A stretch of 64,000 nt of DNA. It comes from Putridiphycobacter sp965230195. Its GTDB lineage: Bacteria > Bacteroidota > Bacteroidia > Flavobacteriales_D > Crocinitomicaceae. Made by a program: the position numbers and the translations under genes. Where the stretch lies: NCBI GenBank assembly GCA_965230195.1, contig OZ245997.1, forward strand, positions 62,001 to 126,000, read 5' to 3'. This document shows, piece by piece, positions 58,813 through 64,000 of the stretch (position 1 is its first letter; each line of letters begins with the position of its first letter). The notes beneath the pieces are model-generated. The model saw only the letters and a list, made by a program, of their open reading frames with translations. It was not told where the DNA came from and ran no database searches.

Positions 58813-59481
58813 TTGCCCCATCGAAATTACTTGGCGTTCTGTATTCTGTTGTCGACTTTCCTGTGCACTTCTGTTGCGGTGGGCATTCAAGAACGCTTAT
58901 ATACTTGGACGCTAGCTGGCAACAGCTTCTTCTGGGCGACAGAAAGTTGGGCCCCAGGTCGGAGCCTAATACAAGCAGCAAAACTTGAAGCCAGGAACAG
59001 TGGCTCACGACCGGCTAGGCGTCTGCAGCAAGAAATTCCACCGGACCTACGCTGGACTCGATGCTCAATCTCGAGCTTTTTGGATAAATTAGCTCACGCA
59101 GATATCTGTCAGCGGGATCAGAGCCAGCACCTGACGCAGTGGTTTTCGAGCTTCCGGCGTGGACAGTTCCCTGGAAGGAATTTGAATCGATCTGAAGCCT
59201 CTCGTCTAAACCAGTTCGCCGCGAATCACTTCCCATCAAAGGAGTACCTACACCGCTTTGGTGAACGAGTTCCGGACCAAATCTGCCTATGCGGAGCACC
59301 TATGGAAGACAGAGATCATCTGCTGCTGGAATGTCCGATCTTTTCGCGAGCCCGCCAACAACTGAACTTAATAGAACAACCGCTTTCGATCGCTTTGGTG
59401 TTCACACACCCTGAACTCTTGTCTGAATTTGTTGAACAAATTGCCATGTACTGGAAGACTAAAGGCAGAATGTGGGGATAG
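58813..59481 (+). mobile_element. LINE-type retrotransposon ORF2 C-terminal fragment
   Basis: The open frame ends with SRLNQFAANHF, HRFGERVPDQICLCGAPMED and DHLLLECPIFSRAR, the CxCG...H...C zinc-like motif found at or after the RNase H region of many non-LTR retrotransposons. Upstream, IQERLYTWTLAGNSFFWATES may be RNase H-like. The frame is intact to its stop at 59481, so this copy is younger than the one at 23801. No RT domain adjoins it, so it cannot move by itself. Confidence 0.65.
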
Positions 59482-60066
59482 TCTCTTTACACTGATAGCT
59501 TGTATTGGTCCCTCTCCCGATATACATTGTGCAAAGGGAGATGTAAAAGCCATCTAATCGTTGTGCACTTCTGTTGCCTTCATATTCCATACGTGATTTG
59601 ATTTTGGCGAACCTTCCTGCACTCATCTCGAAGAGTATTCAGAGCCGTTCTTATCATCATCTCCAGTTCTTATCTTGAAAAAAGGGACTTGGACAAAAAG
59701 GGACTTCCATTGGATGGAAAAGAAAGACGTGACAAGGAAAAATCTAGCGAATGGCATTATGCATGGGAACCCTTGGAGAAGAAGAGCAAGCTCTTGCCAA
59801 CGTTCTTCCTATGCATGAACAACAAGGTTCACAATAAGTAGATCTGATGACAGTTGAAGACAGCAGCGTATATCGTCCGAGTCTGGGAAAAGCAGAAGTC
59901 CGACAAATGAAGCCACTGCAACTGAGAGTCCACTGATGGACAGATTCTTCCAAATAAGAAACGAACTCCAAAGAATTCGAGATCTTTTGTTGGTTAAAAG
60001 GCATCAGTAGATCTGCTCGCACGCGTTGAATCTTGCTCTCTGGGCTGCAGCTCTTGCAGACTGCAC
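59482..60066. other. Intergenic
   Basis: 3' flank of the LINE fragment and of TBC1D31. No gene seen; a short duplication GACTTGGACAAAAAGGGACTT lies near 59687-59706. Confidence 0.35.
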
Positions 60067-63000
60067 TTACTCTTCAGACAGTTCGCTCTTCTCCATAATG
60101 CGCCGGCGCAGTGCATCTAGGTTTTGGAAAGAGTCCACAGATGACGAGCTTCGTGGCGATTCAGCTGTTGTCGCCGAAACCGATTGTAGACAAAGGATCC
60201 GCTCTCGAAGATCTTTGATTTCGTCTTCGACATTGGAAGACAGCATAGAACCAGCAAACTTCAGCGAGGAAGACCTAGTCGACGCCGTCGGCGGCTGAAA
60301 GCTATCATCGTTTCCACGCATGACGTCTTCTTTTTTGGCGATTGATTGGCAGAAGTCCGCTTGCCGACCAACTGACTTCTCCGTTTTCGTTTCTTTGTTC
60401 ACTCGTGGAGCAGAACATGTCTGGTCATTAAACGCGGCATCGCCGGAAGGATCGGTTGTGGAGGACTTCCAGTCAGCGACTGGATGTTCTGGCCTGCGCG
60501 ATCAAAAGCCAATACATCTGCAACCCCACAATCCTTGTGCGGTACGTACTTCTGAAAATGGGCCCTGAATCGATGCCAGTCAGTATCTCCCGTCGAACAC
60601 GCATCTGTACAGCACGAGGCGTCTACGATCGAAGGAGGCGAGTGCTCAGGTTTTGGATTTAGCAGCGGGGTTGGCTTGCTGTTTGCTGGATCCTGTTGTA
60701 ACAAACGAGCTTCAAGGTCGCTCGCTAACTGCCGTATTCTCTCATCTATTAGCAGCGTTTTGTAGCGCTCTTCTTTCGCCTGTGCACACATTCGAAAGGG
60801 AAGACGTTTCTGTAAAGAAATTCTAAAAATGAAGCTGTGGCACCTTGATCTCCTCAGCACCATTTTGACATTGCAACGACTGCTTCTCTTGCGCTCGTCG
60901 GTGCTCATTCTGCTCTCGAAGATCCAAGAGGGAGCTAATCTGCCGAAGATGTTTGAGCTTCTCTTCGCGTATACTGTTTTTCAGTTCCTTTATGTCTGCC
61001 TCTCTGGATGCAACCATCGACCTCAGCGCTTCGACGTTTCTTCCCTTCATCTCTGGCTAAAATTCATCGACAATGTCATTAGATCTTTGCCAAAAGACGG
61101 GTACCGTGTCTGTCGCCGGAGTCTGGTGGAGAGAGTGGTATTGCTCATCAACGTGCCGCTCCAATTCAAGCCCTTGTTCCTCCAGTTCTTTCAAGATGCA
61201 TTGCTGTCGCTGAAGCGCCTCTTCATCTTTCCGGATCTTATCCAAAGACAATTGCTCCTGTCTCTTACCTACAACGAAGATACACAACGTTCGTCGTCAC
61301 AAGCGATGACGTACTTTTGGTGGACAGGCGTCCGCCGTCCGGATGAAGATCTCGAGGAAAAAGAGAAGGGTAAACGACGCCTGCTGGATGCAGAGGGCGA
61401 AAGGCGGCAGATCTTGGAATGTGCATTTCTGGCGTGGTCGAGGCGAAAACGTATGTATCGCGGATGACGCGGAGAATGTCAACGGACTGGTGCGTGGCTA
61501 GTGCTTCTTCGATGCATCCGTCTCTCGCCGCCGCCATCAGTCTCTGCCGCTGACTCTTGGCAATGGACACGACCATGAACACATAGAATGCAAAGGTGTT
61601 TGTCAGGATGTGATCCCATGCGAGCAGCCAGTCCGAAGGGAAGAGAATCGTCGACAGTCCAGTACTCATGAGCCGCCATAGCGCGCGCCGAAGACATCGA
61701 GCAGATTCCAAAGCTGCATGCAGTTGCGGATCGTGCATTTTGAGAAGGGCGCCGGTTTCCGAGAGCAGCTGCAGCGGCGGATCGGGATAGGAGGACAGCA
61801 AGGGCCATCCCCAGTTGCCCAGAATCGTTGCAATCGCTTCAAAGGCGAGATGTTCATCTGTGCTGAACAGACGGACGAACGGCCTCGCAAAGACTTCGAC
61901 GAAGGCGACTTCGGCAAGAATCGGACACCATTGAATGAGCCGAACGAAAGCATGGCGCTGTCGACGCTCGTGCTTGTCTTCTCTCGCGCCGATATCTTCG
62001 TGAAACAATTGCTTCAGCGCTATGAACGAGGGCAGTGGTCTACACGTCAGTTCTCTGAACGCGGCACTGCTCACGGGTAGACGGAGCAGTTCCTTCCAGA
62101 CAAGCTTCCTGAACTTGGACGGATAACCGCCGTAGAACAGAAGACTGTTTCTCAGCTCCGTGTTTGGCCGAGATACATGTTGCGCACAACGATCTCGTGG
62201 AACGAGATGTGACGGGTCCACCGCGACCATGCGGGTCATAGCACACGTAAGGCTTTTCTGAAGTTGCATCTCGTTCGGAAGGGCTGCGAGGTCGAAAAGG
62301 AGAATGACGCCTGTGTCGGACAGACAAGCCATTATCGATTTGCCTAACGCAATCGACCTCCCTGCAAACGGCTGCGCATCGTGGACGGCAAAATCCACCT
62401 CTGCTACAGATCCTTCGCGTTCGAGATCTAGAAGAAGACATCCCCTTCGACGACAGATAACCAGAACGTCATTCTTGAACAGCTCGATGCCGCAGATGTC
62501 TTCATGTTCCTCAGCATCCGATGACAGTGGGCGGAGTTCGCCCTTGTCCAGCTGCACTTCGAGGACAGTGTCCTTTGTTCTGGCAATGTATAACGCATGA
62601 GCAGCGGACGGCGCCGTTGTGATCCGTCCAAGCATCTGAGAGAATGCGTCTCCTAAGGGCAAATGGATGTTATAGGCACACTGCGCCTCTCCCTCCTTAG
62701 CATTCCACGAAACAATCTGTCCTCTAATATCAAGCGTCCAGACACTGCTCGTTTCAAAAAAGGCGCAAGCTCCAACGTAGCTTCCTTCGGGCATCTGAGC
62801 GCGCTTTTTGAAGAGGACGGTAGATGATCTGACGTTCCAGAGAGCCACCATTTCGGCGCTTAGAGAGAGGGCCAAGTCGCTGCGAGTCGTCGTTTCCAGG
62901 CGACGGATCGCTGTTTTGTGTAATCCCTTTATTTCGCTGCACACACAGACGCTCCAATCAGCAGCGCGGACGGCGAGTTGGACCTGATGACATGGCGTTT

Positions 63001-63300
63001 TCGGATATGGTATCGAGTAACGCACCCGTCGTATGTCGCAATCAACAGGCAATGCGTTTCGTAGAGGGAGAAGTGCAGACAGCTGATTCGGCGTCCGCGT
63101 CGCAGAATCTGTGCGTATCTGTTCCTCTCTGTTGTGCAGAAGACTGCCGAATTCTTAGCCAATGGCGTGAAATGGCTCACCGAAATCCAAGAAGAAAAGA
63201 GCTCCGCGTTTGTTTGCCACCGCGAGAAATGCCGTGCGCTGTGGCGACAGCGCTACACAGTCGAACTCCATTTCATCGTTCACAAAGTGGCGCGAGGTAA
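60067..63300 (-). CDS. TBC1D31: TBC1D31/WDR67-like centriolar satellite protein (5' end unresolved)
   Basis: Traced exons: (start?)-63181, 63128-62984, 62936-61315 and 61268 onward. Introns of 52, 47, 46, 48 and 34 nt keep frame into the coiled-coil part ending near 60067. WD40-like strands come first (LAVANKRGALFFLDF, LLIATYDGCVTRY, LSLSAEMVALWNV). The TBC region follows: YGGYPSKFRKLVWKELLRLP, FARPFVRLFSTDEHLAFEAI, WGWPLLSSYPDPPLQLL. Then Glu/Lys/Gln-rich coiled coils (DEEALQRQQCILKELEEQG, READIKELKNSIREEKLKH). This order is specific to TBC1D31, a centriolar-satellite protein needed for cilium formation; its TBC domain is thought to lack GAP activity. The first exon and the last two junctions are not settled. 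Confidence 0.85.
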
Positions 63301-64000
63301 TGCGCCCAATGAAAGCGCGTGTGGGCGAGATCGCCGGACGACAGGTGCCCCGGAGCTGCGTCCAGAGACAACCGTATCTCCCGGTGACCACAGAATCACA
63401 CCCTCGCCTCTGTTGCACTGTCGTCGCTCCAGCGCACCATTCCATCCTGCTGCCTGGACGCAGATCGTCAAAAAGCCATCGACGTAGATGATGCAGATCT
63501 CCATCCATTCGTGCTGTTCTCCGTGTGATTGTGTCTCAAAGGACGGGAGAGACAAGACGATAGCGATTGTATCGGGGCGAAATTATCGATTGCATAGGTG
63601 GTGACTATGTTGGATGTCCGGTCGGTACACATTCTGGCAGTATTGCATGATTCATAGTCAGATAACTTGTGCAATATACGTCCCACTAAGCAAAAACAGA
63701 AGCAAAAGGCAGATTCTTGTGGTTGTTGCAAGCTGCTGTCTGTTCAATGCACCTGCTCACCACAGAGGTTTACCAAATGCATCATTCAAGAGTGACGTAC
63801 CCAAAGGGGTCTGTTGACAGGAGCGAATCCGATGCTTGTTTTTTCGTAGTCGATGACAGTGTGAAACGCTACAGAAAAGAGAAATGGTGACGAGAAGGAG
63901 CGATGGGAAGAAAGGCGAACCTCTAAGAAAAGAAGTTCCAAAGATCCAGTTGCCTCCCTCGGGATCATCATGCGGAACGAATTCTGTATGGCACGTGATT
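63301..64000. other. Window end
   Basis: May hold the first exon of the TBC1D31 gene (open minus-strand frame up to 63508). Nothing else recognised. Confidence 0.3.

Overview
This is eukaryotic nuclear DNA. Nearly every recognisable gene is split by very short introns, almost all 40-60 nt, and reading frames join cleanly across them. No rRNA, tRNA, CRISPR array, plasmid or phage gene was seen. Two genes suggest the kind of organism. An EXECUTER-type singlet-oxygen gene (28.3-30.6 kb) is known from plastid-bearing lineages. A TBC1D31/WDR67 gene (60.1-63.2 kb) is known as a centriolar-satellite and cilium protein. Together they point to an algal or alga-derived protist with flagellated cells. 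Arg- and Ser-rich, Phe-containing presequences on two plastid-type MATE transporters fit this. I cannot name the lineage from the sequence alone.

Layout. 0-21.7 kb: a locus built from three copies of one segment, [PAN/apple-domain gene, minus] - [secreted patatin-like phospholipase, plus] - [BCKDHB, plus]. All three patatin genes are open. Only the third unit keeps an intact PAN gene (11.6-16.3 kb, ten PAN modules) and an intact BCKDHB (20.2-21.6 kb). The first two units hold decayed pieces. An AKAP7/ASCC1-like 2H phosphoesterase gene lies between units 2 and 3. 22-26 kb: a small secreted protein gene and a LINE remnant. 26.1-34.7 kb: a dense housekeeping and plastid block: MATE transporter 1 (minus) head-to-head with EXECUTER (plus), then the Brix protein Peter Pan/SSF1, tail-to-tail with AUH-type enoyl-CoA hydratase, then an unrecognised multi-exon gene. 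35.3-36.1 kb: a fourth, internally deleted patatin relic beside a relic of a secreted protein gene. 36-44 kb: gene-poor, with two more small secreted genes. 44.3-55 kb: MATE 2, an F-box/LRR gene, a zinc-type quinone/prostaglandin reductase, an alanine-rich secreted protein, an organellar helical-repeat protein and PWP1. 55.6-64 kb: another secreted family member, LINE fragments and TBC1D31.

Themes. (1) Secreted or surface proteins dominate the accessory part: three patatins, a PAN-repeat protein, an alanine-rich protein with a Cys-rich tail, and a four-member family (plus one relic) that I do not recognise, defined by a signal peptide, a C-x-PP/PQ-x-G-x-W start and conserved phase-1 introns. 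(2) The core part encodes ribosome biogenesis (PPAN, PWP1), branched-chain amino-acid breakdown (BCKDHB, AUH) and plastid stress or transport (EXECUTER, MATEs). (3) Introns have weak 5' splice sites, often with a pyrimidine at +3. Several are multiples of three without stop codons, so they can only be seen by comparing paralogs.

Exon models were built by eye from reading frame, GT/GC...AG borders and remembered family sequences. Phases were checked arithmetically, but no search or transcript data were available.
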